Part shown: in pieces, positions 1 through 6,802 of the stretch | Layout: the number at the start of each line of letters is the position of its first letter | How positions within the stretch are numbered: the stretch's first letter is position 1 | Source of the DNA: Flavobacteriaceae bacterium | GTDB taxonomy: Bacteria > Bacteroidota > Bacteroidia > Flavobacteriales > Flavobacteriaceae | Direction of reading: 5' to 3' | Length of the DNA: 7,534 bases | Assembly: GCA_015488935.1 (NCBI GenBank) | Contig: WFMU01000251.1 | Span: 1-7,534 of the forward strand | Notes under the pieces: model-generated | Databases searched by the model: none | Seen by the model: the letters and a program-made list of their open reading frames with translations, nothing else | What the model was told of the DNA's origin: nothing | Position numbers and translations under genes: made by a program

Positions 1-2306
1 ACTACACTTCTACCATTTCGTTTTTATTACTTGTTTTTACTATCTATTGGAGCATAATTTCCTTACTTCCATCAAAAATTAGTGATTTAAATACACCAAA
101 AACCGAATTTTCTACAGCACGTGCTTTACTTCATTTAAAAGAAATTACCAAAAAACCGCATTATGTTGGTACAGAAGAGCATACAAAAGTTAAAAATTAT
201 TTGATAAAAGAACTGGAGAAATTAGGTTTGCAAGTAGAAACGCAAAATCAAGTTGCCATTAATAATAAATGGCGTGCTGCTGTAAAAGCACAAAATATTA
301 TGGCACGTATAAAAGGTACCGATGCCAATAGTAAAGCCTTGGTATTATTAGCGCATTACGACAGTTCTGTACACTCTTCTTTTGGTGCAAGTGATGATGG
401 TAGTGGTGTTGTTACTATTTTAGAAGGCATTCGTGCTTTTTTAGCAACTGGAAAGAAAACAAAAAATGATATTATTATTTTATTTGTAGATGCAGAAGAG
501 GTTGGTTTACTTGGAGCAGCTGCATTTGTAAATCACCATCCTTGGGCAAAAGATGTTGGTTTGGTACTCAATTTTGAAGCTCGTGGTAGTGGCGGACCAA
601 GTTATATGTTATTAGAAACTAATGGTGGAAACAAACAGTTAATAGACGGTTTTAAAAAAGCTAAACCTAAATTTCCTGTTGCTAATTCGTTAATGTACAG
701 TATATATAAAATGTTGCCAAACGACACAGATTTAACTGTTTTTAGAGAAGAAGGAAATCGCAATGGTATTAATTTTGCTTTTATTGACGATCATTTTGAC
801 TATCATACTGCACAAGATACTTTTGAAAACTTAGATAGAAACACACTTGAACAACAAGGAGATTATTTAATGAGTATGTTACATCATTTTGCAAATACTA
901 ATCTAGAAAGTTTAGATGCAACTACAGATGATGTTTATTTTAATTATGCAATTCCATTATTTTGGAGAGGTTTGGTTTCTTATCCTTTTTCTTGGATTAT
1001 TTGGATGTTTGTTTTAGCGGCACTTTTATTTTTGGGAATCACTTTTACTGGTGTTCAAAAAATGAAATTAACTACTCCTGCTATGTTTGCAGGTTTTAAA
1101 CCTTTTTTAGGAGCACTTATCACCTCTAGTTTACTTACCATTTTTGGATGGAAATTACTAAAAATAATGCATCCACAATACAACGAAATTTTACATGGTT
1201 TTACCTATAATGGGCATTTGTATATTGCAGCTTTTGTTATGTTAACCTTAGGAATTACATTCCGCTTTTACCAGCACTATTTTAAAAAATATTCTGCTGC
1301 AAATTTACTAGTAGCGCCATTATTTATTTGGGGAATTATTAATCTTTTAGTTGTAATTTATCTAAAAGGAGCTGCATTCTTTATTATTCCTGTGTATCTT
1401 GCTTTAGCAACACTTGCCATATTATTATTTTCTAAGCGAAGTCGAAAATTTAAAATTATAATCAGTACGCTTTTGGCTTTACCTAGTTTAATTATTTTTG
1501 CACCATTAATTAAAATGTTTCCAGTTGGTTTGGGTTTAAAAATGTTGGTTATTAGTACCATATTTACCGTATTACTTTTCGGATTATTAGTTGCAACCAT
1601 AAAAAAAATAAGAAATACAAAAAAATTATCTTACTTGTTTTTTGGAATTGGAATACTAGCACTAATTACGGCATCTTTTAAATCTTCCTATTCAGAAACT
1701 AGAAAAAAACCTACTAGCTTGGTTTATGTTATGGATGTAGATGAAAATAAAGCTTACTTTGCCAGTTACGAAGCTAGACTCAATAATTATACAAAACCGT
1801 ATTTAGGCGAAGAACCATCTAAAGGAAGTTTTAATAAAAATGTTTTGGATAGTAAATACAAAACCAACTACAAATTGTATAAACAAACGGATGTATTTCC
1901 TTTAAAAAAACCACTTGTTCATAAGCTAAAAGATACTATTATTGGAAAGCAAAGACAAATTTACCTTCAAATAATTCCGCAAAGAGAAACAAATCGAATG
2001 GAGATTTTGTCTAATCAAGTTGTTTCTCTTAATTCCTTTACAGTAAATGGTGAAACTTTACCAAAAATTAACACCAAAAATAACAAAACTTTACTCAGTT
2101 ACTATTTTACCGAACAAAATGAACCATTATATGTAGAATTTAGTCTGCCTGCAAATGCAAAACTCGATTTAACGCTATACGATATGGCTTACGATTTGTT
2201 TACCAACCAATATTTAAAGGTTAAACCAAGAACAGACCATGCAACTTTTCCAACACCTTTTGTAGTAAATGATGCAACCATTATTAAAATGAAACTTAAT
2301 TTGTAA
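1..2306 (+). CDS. M28 family membrane-anchored metallopeptidase, 5'-partial
   Basis: The reading frame is open from base 3 to the TAA at 2304-2306 (767 codons seen) with no ATG before base 201, so the true start is left of the window; the TTG at 201 lies inside the conserved domain. A transmembrane segment is encoded at about 18-75, followed by an M28 zinc aminopeptidase-type domain. Motifs match the two-zinc site: AHYDS (His at 354, Asp at 360), SDDGSG (Asp at 393), AEEVGLLG (catalytic Glu at 495 and ligand Glu at 498), NFEARGSGGP (Glu at 576) and YHTAQDT (His at 804). The EARG and HTAQDT forms resemble the ER metallopeptidase 1 (ERMP1/Fxna) branch. About eight hydrophobic segments follow (about 975-1680), then a soluble C-terminal domain of about 200 residues. 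I infer an inner-membrane protein with the peptidase domain in the periplasm. All metal ligands are present, so it is probably active. The substrate is unknown. Confidence 0.9.
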   Translation, partial: YTSTISFLLLVFTIYWSIISLLPSKISDLNTPKTEFSTARALLHLKEITKKPHYVGTEEHTKVKNYLIKELEKLGLQVETQNQVAINNKWRAAVKAQNIMARIKGTDANSKALVLLAHYDSSVHSSFGASDDGSGVVTILEGIRAFLATGKKTKNDIIILFVDAEEVGLLGAAAFVNHHPWAKDVGLVLNFEARGSGGPSYMLLETNGGNKQLIDGFKKAKPKFPVANSLMYSIYKMLPNDTDLTVFREEGNRNGINFAFIDDHFDYHTAQDTFENLDRNTLEQQGDYLMSMLHHFANTNLESLDATTDDVYFNYAIPLFWRGLVSYPFSWIIWMFVLAALLFLGITFTGVQKMKLTTPAMFAGFKPFLGALITSSLLTIFGWKLLKIMHPQYNEILHGFTYNGHLYIAAFVMLTLGITFRFYQHYFKKYSAANLLVAPLFIWGIINLLVVIYLKGAAFFIIPVYLALATLAILLFSKRSRKFKIIISTLLALPSLIIFAPLIKMFPVGLGLKMLVISTIFTVLLFGLLVATIKKIRNTKKLSYLFFGIGILALITASFKSSYSETRKKPTSLVYVMDVDENKAYFASYEARLNNYTKPYLGEEPSKGSFNKNVLDSKYKTNYKLYKQTDVFPLKKPLVHKLKDTIIGKQRQIYLQIIPQRETNRMEILSNQVVSLNSFTVNGETLPKINTKNNKTLLSYYFTEQNEPLYVEFSLPANAKLDLTLYDMAYDLFTNQYLKVKPRTDHATFPTPFVVNDATIIKMKLNL

Positions 2307-2333
2307 ATAGTAACGGACTTTACAGTATTTTTG
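2300..2333 (+). promoter_or_regulatory. Bacteroidota-type promoter for rsmI (-33 TTTG, -7 TATTTTTG)
   Basis: TATTTTTG at 2326-2333 matches the Bacteroidota -7 consensus TAnnTTTG exactly. A TTTG at 2300-2303, overlapping the last codon of the upstream peptidase gene, could be the -33 element with a 22-base spacer, which suits this sigma factor class. Only five bases separate the -7 element from the rsmI ATG. The expected start of transcription therefore falls at or next to the start codon, predicting a leaderless or nearly leaderless mRNA. This is inferred from sequence alone. Confidence 0.6.
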
Positions 2334-2338
2334 TACAG

Positions 2339-3004
2339 ATGAAACTATACATTGTTCCTACGCCAATTGGTAATTTAGACGACATGACTTTTAGAGCCAT
2401 TAAAGTGCTCCAAGAAGTGGATTTAATTCTTGCCGAAGACACTAGAACTTCTGGGAAATTATTAAAACATTTTAATATTTCTACACACATGCAAAGTCAT
2501 CACATGCACAATGAGCATAAAACGGTAAATAGTATTGTACAACGCTTAAAAAATGGCGAAACTATTGCACTTATTAGTGATGCTGGGACTCCTGCAATTT
2601 CAGATCCTGGTTTTTTACTTACAAGAGCTTGTGTACAAAATAATATCCAAATAGAATGTTTGCCTGGTGCAACTGCTTTTGTTCCTGCATTAGTAAATAG
2701 TGCTTTACCTAATGATAAGTTTGTTTTTGAAGGTTTTTTACCTCCAAAAAAAGGAAGACAAACCAGACTAAAACTACTTGCCGAAGAAACTAGAACCATG
2801 ATTTTTTATGTTTCGCCACATAAATTAGTAAAAACATTGACACAATTTGTAGCATATTTTGGTGCCGAAAGACCCGTTTCAGTTTCTAGAGAATTGAGTA
2901 AAATGTACGAAGAAACTATTAGAGGTACAGCACAAGAAGTACTATTTCATTTTGAAAATAATACAGCCAAAGGAGAAATTGTTATTGTTGTTGGTGGAAA
3001 ATAG
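2339..3004 (+). CDS. rsmI: 16S rRNA (cytidine(1402)-2'-O)-methyltransferase RsmI
   Basis: The 221-residue protein is a tetrapyrrole-methylase-fold enzyme. It uses S-adenosylmethionine to methylate the ribose 2'-OH of C1402 in 16S rRNA, in the decoding centre of the 30S subunit. Family signatures are clear: VPTPIGNLDDMTFRA at residues 6-20, LAEDTRTSGKLL at 31-42, ISDAGTPAISDPG at 79-91, and LPGATAFVPAL followed by FEGFLPPKKGR at 108-140. The ATG at 2339 is well supported, because family members begin just before the LYIVPTPIGNL strand. The protein stops straight after the last core strand (GEIVIVVGGK), so it lacks the roughly 60-residue C-terminal extension of the 286-residue E. coli enzyme; short versions are usual in Bacteroidota. 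It lies 32 bases after the peptidase gene but has its own promoter-like element. It converges on the next gene with a 29-base gap that holds no convincing terminator. Confidence 0.96.
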   Translation: MKLYIVPTPIGNLDDMTFRAIKVLQEVDLILAEDTRTSGKLLKHFNISTHMQSHHMHNEHKTVNSIVQRLKNGETIALISDAGTPAISDPGFLLTRACVQNNIQIECLPGATAFVPALVNSALPNDKFVFEGFLPPKKGRQTRLKLLAEETRTMIFYVSPHKLVKTLTQFVAYFGAERPVSVSRELSKMYEETIRGTAQEVLFHFENNTAKGEIVIVVGGK

Positions 3005-3033
3005 GAGTAATACCAATTCTTTATAAGAGATAT

Positions 3034-3624
3034 TTACTTATGTTTTCCAACTTTCCAGCCATTGGTAGCTAAATAAGTTTTTCCACTTGTAATAGCATCG
3101 TTTTCTAGTGTAGTTCCCATACTATCGTTCCATCGATTTAAAAAACCAAATAGCGAAATTACACCTAACATTTCTACAATCTCACCATCGTCCCAATATT
3201 TATGTAAATTATCTTGAATTTCTTTATTTACATTATTCGGAATGATAGATGCTGCTATCGAAAAATCTAAAGCAGCCCTTTCTGCATCGTTAAATGCAGC
3301 ATGTGTTTTATATTCCCAAACGTTGTTTAATTGCGCTTCATTTGCACCATAACGTTCGGCTGCTCTAATGGCATGTGCTTGGCAATATCGGCATCCTGTG
3401 GCGTTACTACTCACATAAGCAATTAAACGCTTTAAAGCGGAAGTAACTTTTCCTTTATTTGCCATTACAGCTTTGTTTAAATTAATAAATGAACGTGCGA
3501 TTTCTGGTCTAATTTGCATGGTTAAAACAGAGTTTGGACAAAAACCAAGGGTTTCATTAAAGAATTCTGCTAATTTTTTTACTTCTGGATTACTATCTGG
3601 TGCTAATGGATTTACTAATGGCAT
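3034..3624 (-). CDS. AhpD-like / carboxymuconolactone decarboxylase family protein
   Basis: The 196-residue, mostly helical protein carries the signature ATGCRYCQAHAIRAAERYG at residues 75-93. Cys78, Cys81 and His84 form the CxxCxxxH redox motif of the AhpD-like fold (CMD family, Pfam PF02627). Relatives are often named peroxidase-related or alkylhydroperoxidase-like enzymes; in AhpD the cysteine pair reduces a partner peroxidase. The real substrate here cannot be told from sequence. The aromatic- and Asn-rich tail with GFLNRWNDSMGTTLE at 160-174 is typical of the longer, roughly 190-residue subfamily. I chose the ATG at 3624-3622. The frame is open upstream to a TTG at 3651, but that TTG precedes and overlaps the -7 promoter element, and MPLVNPL is a more natural N-terminus. 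No signal peptide is seen, so it is probably cytoplasmic. It is divergent from the S41-like gene and convergent with rsmI. Confidence 0.88.
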   Translation of the reverse strand: MPLVNPLAPDSNPEVKKLAEFFNETLGFCPNSVLTMQIRPEIARSFINLNKAVMANKGKVTSALKRLIAYVSSNATGCRYCQAHAIRAAERYGANEAQLNNVWEYKTHAAFNDAERAALDFSIAASIIPNNVNKEIQDNLHKYWDDGEIVEMLGVISLFGFLNRWNDSMGTTLENDAITSGKTYLATNGWKVGKHK

Positions 3625-3639
3625 TGGTTTTATTTTTTT

Positions 3640-3647
3640 CAAATATA
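3640..3647 (-). promoter_or_regulatory. -7 promoter element TATATTTG of the AhpD-like gene
   Basis: On the minus strand TATATTTG matches TAnnTTTG exactly and ends 15 bases before the chosen ATG. This predicts a leader of about ten bases made of A-rich sequence, as is common in Bacteroidota. No clear TTG lies at the expected -33 distance. The element argues against the longer TTG start at 3651, since that codon would not be transcribed. Confidence 0.5.
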
Positions 3648-3704
3648 GCAAATCGAATGCATTTAAACCTGTTAAATTTTTTACAAAGTATATTGGTATA
3701 TTCT

Positions 3705-3713
3705 TATTTTTTG
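3705..3713 (+). promoter_or_regulatory. Probable -7 promoter element (TATTTTTTG) of the S41-like gene
   Basis: TATTTTTTG is the TAnnTTTG consensus with one extra T. Its surroundings, TATTCTTATTTTTTG, closely match the TATTCTTATTTTTG before the gene at 7508. The ATG at 3742 is 28 bases downstream, after a run of ten A at 3723-3732. No good -33 TTG is seen at the usual spacing. The assignment rests on the similarity and position only. Confidence 0.4.
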
Positions 3714-3741
3714 TATTTTTATAAAAAAAAAATCTATTGTT

Positions 3742-4986
3742 ATGAAAAGAATACTTCCATTCTTGTTTGTTGTATTGTTATATACGCAAACTTTTGCCCA
3801 AAATATTACTCCAAAAAATTGGTCTATCGATATAGATAGTTTACAACAAAAACTTTTACAAAAAGAGTATTTGTTTGATAATTTTACCAAAAAAGAATTT
3901 AAAAAACAGCTACAACAACTCAAAAAGGAATTAGCAACTTGCAATGATAAAATGGTTTATTGGAAATTGGCAAAAATCCTTTCGTTGTTTAAAAATAGCA
4001 ATCTACAAATTACTAAAGATACATATCTAAATTTTCCGTTTGAGGTAAAACAGTTTAAAAATGGCTATTATCTTACAAAAATATATCGCGATTATTATCG
4101 ATTTTTAGGTTGTAAATTACTTGCTATTAATGGTGTTTCAATAAGCAAATTAACACAAAAAATAAATGTTGTAAATGCATCTTCCTATAAAAATATAGCG
4201 AATAAATCGTTATTGGAATTTTTACAAATTTCAAAAAGAGATACGCTAAAATTAACTTTACTCTCCGATAAAAAAACAAGTATAGAATTACCTTTTATAG
4301 CAGATTTTATGGAGGAAGAAATGGAAGTGTTACATCCTAAAAAAACACCTTTTTATCAAGAAAAAAGCGAACGTTGGTTTTGGATGTATGGTATTAATTT
4401 TGGACAGCAAGTGTTTTTTAAATACAATGTTGGTTTAAGTAAAGAGTTTTTTACAAAAATGAAAGATAGTTTAGGTTGGAATGCTTTTGATTGTGCAAAA
4501 AAGTACAATATCCGTTTACAATCTGTTTACGATGCGCCAAACTTTAGACATTTTAGTCAAAAATTAGTACAAAAATTTAATAATCCAAGGTATAAAAAGC
4601 TATTTATAGATTTAAGAAATAATAAAAAAGGAGATGTTTATGCTATAAAAGAATTGTTAAATCAGGTTGCCAAAATTAAACGAATTAATAAAAAAAATGG
4701 AATTTATTTGTTGATGGATAAATCTATTTCGTCTTCTGCAATTGCTACTATTTTGGCATTTAAAAAGAAAACAAAAGCACTTGTTATTGGCGAAATTGTA
4801 ACAGGCACTAGTAACAACACAAATAAAATAGGCTCTTTTTATCTGCCAAATTCATCCTTTCAGATTCGTTTTCCTGTAAAAAAATTGGAGCGAATTACCA
4901 TTACACCTTCTATTATTGTAGAAAAAACAATACATCATTATATGTATGGTATCGACCCTGTTTTACAAAAGGTATTAGAGCAATAG
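3742..4986 (+). CDS. Secreted S41-family peptidase homologue
   Basis: The 414-residue protein starts with a typical signal peptide (MKR, a hydrophobic core, then a cut near TFA-Q at residue 19), so it is exported to the periplasm or beyond. Residues 30-85 are Lys/Gln-rich and helical. Residues 95-185 look like a PDZ-like module (LGCKLLAINGVSISKL at 122-137). The C-terminal half fits the S41 (tail-specific/tricorn-type) serine peptidase core: LFIDLRNNKKGD at 287-298, MDKSISSSAIATI at 325-337 with Ser332 before Ala as the best nucleophile candidate, VIGEIVTGTSNN at 348-359, FYLPNSSFQIRFP at 366-378, and the closing YGIDPVLQKVLE at 402-413. The glycine-rich DLRGNGGG motif is degraded to DLRNNKKGD, and no lysine stands about 25 residues after the serine as in CtpA/Tsp. 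Activity is therefore uncertain, although many Bacteroidota S41 homologues vary here. It stands alone in its orientation. Confidence 0.8.
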   Translation: MKRILPFLFVVLLYTQTFAQNITPKNWSIDIDSLQQKLLQKEYLFDNFTKKEFKKQLQQLKKELATCNDKMVYWKLAKILSLFKNSNLQITKDTYLNFPFEVKQFKNGYYLTKIYRDYYRFLGCKLLAINGVSISKLTQKINVVNASSYKNIANKSLLEFLQISKRDTLKLTLLSDKKTSIELPFIADFMEEEMEVLHPKKTPFYQEKSERWFWMYGINFGQQVFFKYNVGLSKEFFTKMKDSLGWNAFDCAKKYNIRLQSVYDAPNFRHFSQKLVQKFNNPRYKKLFIDLRNNKKGDVYAIKELLNQVAKIKRINKKNGIYLLMDKSISSSAIATILAFKKKTKALVIGEIVTGTSNNTNKIGSFYLPNSSFQIRFPVKKLERITITPSIIVEKTIHHYMYGIDPVLQKVLEQ

Positions 4987-4988
4987 TA

Positions 4989-6500
4989 CTAAATTAAGGT
5001 TTCCATTTCATCTATGATGCGTCTTGTATTAAAGAGTCTTGGTACTTTGTGTTGTCCGCCAAGTTTATTATTTTTCTTTAACCATTTGTAAAACAGTCCT
5101 CTTTTAGCTATTTTAACTTTTGGCATATCTAAAGTAATATTTAAAAAACGTTTTGCTTCGTAATCTGAGTTTATAGCTTTGAGTGCATTATCTAAAATTT
5201 CTGTAAAAAAATCAAGATTATCAGGTTCTTTAGAGAATTCAATTAACCATTCGTGTGCACCTTTGGTATTTGCTTTCATAAAGATTGGTGCTGCGGTATA
5301 TTCTAAAATTTCTGCATTGGTTTTTTTACAGGCTTGTTTTAGTGCTGTTTCGGCATTATCAATAATTAATTCTTCTCCAAATGCATTGATAAAATGTTTG
5401 GTTCTTCCAGTAATTTTTATACGATATGGTTTTAGTGATGTAAATTTTATGGTATCTCCAATCAAGTAACGCCATAATCCTGCATTGGTTGTTATTACCA
5501 AAGCATAATTTTTATCTAACACTACATCTTCTAGTGGAATTGCTGTTGAATTTTCGCCATCAAATGTTTCCATTGGAATAAATTCGTAAAATATTCCATA
5601 GTCTAGCATCAATAATAATTCATCGGAATTATTTCTGTCTTGAATGGCAAAAAAACCTTCGCTTGCATTATAGGTTTCGTAATATTTAAAATCTGCTTTT
5701 GGAATTATTTTTTTATACTGTTCTCTATATGGATTAAAATTTACACCGCCGTGAAAATAGACTTCTAAGTTTGGCCATACTTCTAGTATATTATCTTTTC
5801 CGGTAACTTCTAAAACTTTATTTAGTAACACCAACATCCACGATGGCACTCCTGCCAAATTGGTAATGTCTTTATCGATGGTTTCTGCTACGATGATATC
5901 CATTTTTGTTTCCCAATCTCCCAACAAAGCTGTCTTTTGTTTTGGTGCAGAACTATAATCTGCCCAAAGTGGTAAATTTTCAATCATAATTGCAGATAAA
6001 TCGCCAAAGTAAGTATTGTTATCTTCGTAAACAGCACTACTTCCGCCTAGACGAAGATTTTTACCAGAAAACATTTTGGTATCTTCATTATTATTTACAT
6101 ACAAACATAGCATGTCTTTTACGGCTTTATAATGGCAATTTTCTAAGGCATCATCACTTACTGGAATAAATTTACTTTTTGCATTTGTTGTTCCTGATGA
6201 TTTTGCAAACCATTTTATTTTAGTTGGCCAAAAGATATTCTGTTCTCCTTTTCTTGCTCTATCTATTAAATGTTCAATACTTTCGTATTTTTGTAGTGGT
6301 ACTCTTTGGCTAAATATTTTATAATTATGGATACTAGCAAAATCGTATTGCTTACCAATTTCGGTATTTTTTGCAGTGTGTACCAATCGGAATAATAACT
6401 CGTGTTGTACGTCTATTGGATATTTTAAAAACAATTCCATCTGATGTTTCCTTTTTTTAAGAAACCATGCAATAACTGTATTTAGTAAATGTATTTTCAT
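4989..6500 (-). CDS. GH3 family acyl-adenylating enzyme
   Basis: The 503-residue protein belongs to the GH3 branch of the ANL adenylating superfamily. Plant GH3 enzymes activate a carboxylic acid with ATP and join it to an amino acid; bacterial members are widespread in Bacteroidota but their substrates are not established. The three nucleotide-binding motifs are visible: FAKSSGTTNAKSKFIP at 98-113 (Ser/Thr-rich ATP loop), YNASEGFFA at 277-285, and GLWRYLIGDTIKF at 341-353, followed by the hinge region GRTKHFINAFGEEL at 365-378 and the small C-terminal domain. Length is full for the family. There is no signal peptide, so it acts in the cytoplasm. The ATG at 6500 gives MKIHLLNTVIAWFLKKR, a normal family N-terminus. 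A TTG at 6509 would add three residues but lies in the -7 element. The gene converges on the S41-like gene with two bases between stops, and no partner gene suggests the substrate. Confidence 0.93.
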   Translation of the reverse strand: MKIHLLNTVIAWFLKKRKHQMELFLKYPIDVQHELLFRLVHTAKNTEIGKQYDFASIHNYKIFSQRVPLQKYESIEHLIDRARKGEQNIFWPTKIKWFAKSSGTTNAKSKFIPVSDDALENCHYKAVKDMLCLYVNNNEDTKMFSGKNLRLGGSSAVYEDNNTYFGDLSAIMIENLPLWADYSSAPKQKTALLGDWETKMDIIVAETIDKDITNLAGVPSWMLVLLNKVLEVTGKDNILEVWPNLEVYFHGGVNFNPYREQYKKIIPKADFKYYETYNASEGFFAIQDRNNSDELLLMLDYGIFYEFIPMETFDGENSTAIPLEDVVLDKNYALVITTNAGLWRYLIGDTIKFTSLKPYRIKITGRTKHFINAFGEELIIDNAETALKQACKKTNAEILEYTAAPIFMKANTKGAHEWLIEFSKEPDNLDFFTEILDNALKAINSDYEAKRFLNITLDMPKVKIAKRGLFYKWLKKNNKLGGQHKVPRLFNTRRIIDEMETLI

Positions 6501-6506
6501 CTGTAA

Positions 6507-6514
6507 CAAATTTA
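6507..6514 (-). promoter_or_regulatory. -7 promoter element TAAATTTG of the GH3 gene
   Basis: Read on the minus strand, TAAATTTG matches TAnnTTTG exactly and is followed by TTACAG and then the ATG. Only six bases separate element and start codon, so transcription should begin at or very near the A of the ATG. The arrangement matches the rsmI promoter (TATTTTTG, TACAG, ATG). No clear -33 TTG is present at 17-23 bases upstream. Confidence 0.55.
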
Positions 6515-6529
6515 AGCATTTAATTTTTG

Positions 6530-6537
6530 TATTTTTG
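6530..6537 (+). promoter_or_regulatory. Plus-strand TATTTTTG, possible distant promoter toward the MazG-like gene
   Basis: This exact TAnnTTTG match points right, about 290 bases before the MazG-like start, and overlaps the upstream region of the GH3 promoter. No -33 TTG is seen. It may be chance, since the element is cheap in such AT-rich DNA. If active, it would give a long leader or a small RNA covering the repeats at 6751-6802. Confidence 0.25.
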
Positions 6538-6750
6538 AGATGTTAAAATGTTTTTCTTCGGTTGTTTATTAATTTTTAAAAAATAGTACTATTGTCCGAT
6601 AAAAAATATACATAAACGATAAAACCTAATGAAATAAAAAGATAATACTGTATTTATAAAATGACACCTTGCTTTTAAGAAAATGAATTATATCCAATAA
6701 AAAATAGTGGTAACTTTTTAAATAATATATTTTCAATTAGTTACGTTTTA

Positions 6751-6771
6751 GTCTTGTGTCTTATGTCTAGA
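6751..6771 (+). repeat. Three tandem 7-base repeats GTCTTGT / GTCTTAT / GTCTAGA
   Basis: The core GTCT recurs at exact 7-base steps (6751, 6758, 6765). The first two units differ at one position, and the third is more diverged. A fourth GTCTT occurs at 6788 inside the nearby hairpin but is off the 7-base phase. On the other strand the unit reads as AGAC repeats. It lies 55-75 bases before the MazG-like gene. It could be a protein-binding array, part of a structured leader, or a simple-sequence remnant. Confidence 0.6.
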
Positions 6772-6786
6772 AGAAAAGCGGTTTAA

Positions 6787-6802
6787 TGTCTTTTGCAAGA
6801 CA
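6787..6802. repeat. Perfect hairpin TGTCTT-TTGC-AAGACA
   Basis: A perfect 6-base inverted repeat with a four-base loop ends 23 bases before the MazG-like ATG. It has two G-C pairs per stem and no following T run, so it is not a terminator. It could be an operator half-site pair or a small leader structure. The arms share GTCTT with the upstream 7-base repeats. Confidence 0.5.

Noticed and set aside
1358..1600. Minus-strand open frame inside the M28 gene (80 codons)
   Set aside because: It lies wholly antisense to the membrane region of a clear peptidase, has no promoter-like element that I can see, and resembles no protein family.
2500..2799. Minus-strand open frame inside rsmI (99 codons)
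   Set aside because: It is antisense to a highly conserved methyltransferase; the apparent protein is a composition effect of the opposite strand.
3005..3033. Possible bidirectional terminator between rsmI and the AhpD-like gene
   Set aside because: Only a four-pair TCTT/AAGA stem with a three-base loop can form; too weak to call.
3473..3944. Three open frames around the divergent region (3473-3724 +, 3600-3839 +, 3681-3944 -)
   Set aside because: They overlap the AhpD-like and S41-like genes or the promoter zone between them, and none shows a recognisable domain.
3034..4986. Idea that the AhpD-like, S41-like and GH3 genes form one functional system
   Set aside because: They are in alternating directions with separate promoters, and the families have no known joint pathway; simple adjacency is the only link.
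5179..5469. Plus-strand open frame inside the GH3 gene (96 codons)
   Set aside because: Antisense to conserved GH3 motifs, including the IGDTIKF and GRTKHF regions; no independent support.
6540..6586. Tiny frames MLKCFSSVVY and MFFFGCLLIFKK just after the plus-strand TATTTTTG
   Set aside because: Ten and twelve codons in AT-rich DNA are expected by chance, and the first ATG is too close to the -7 element to be in the transcript.
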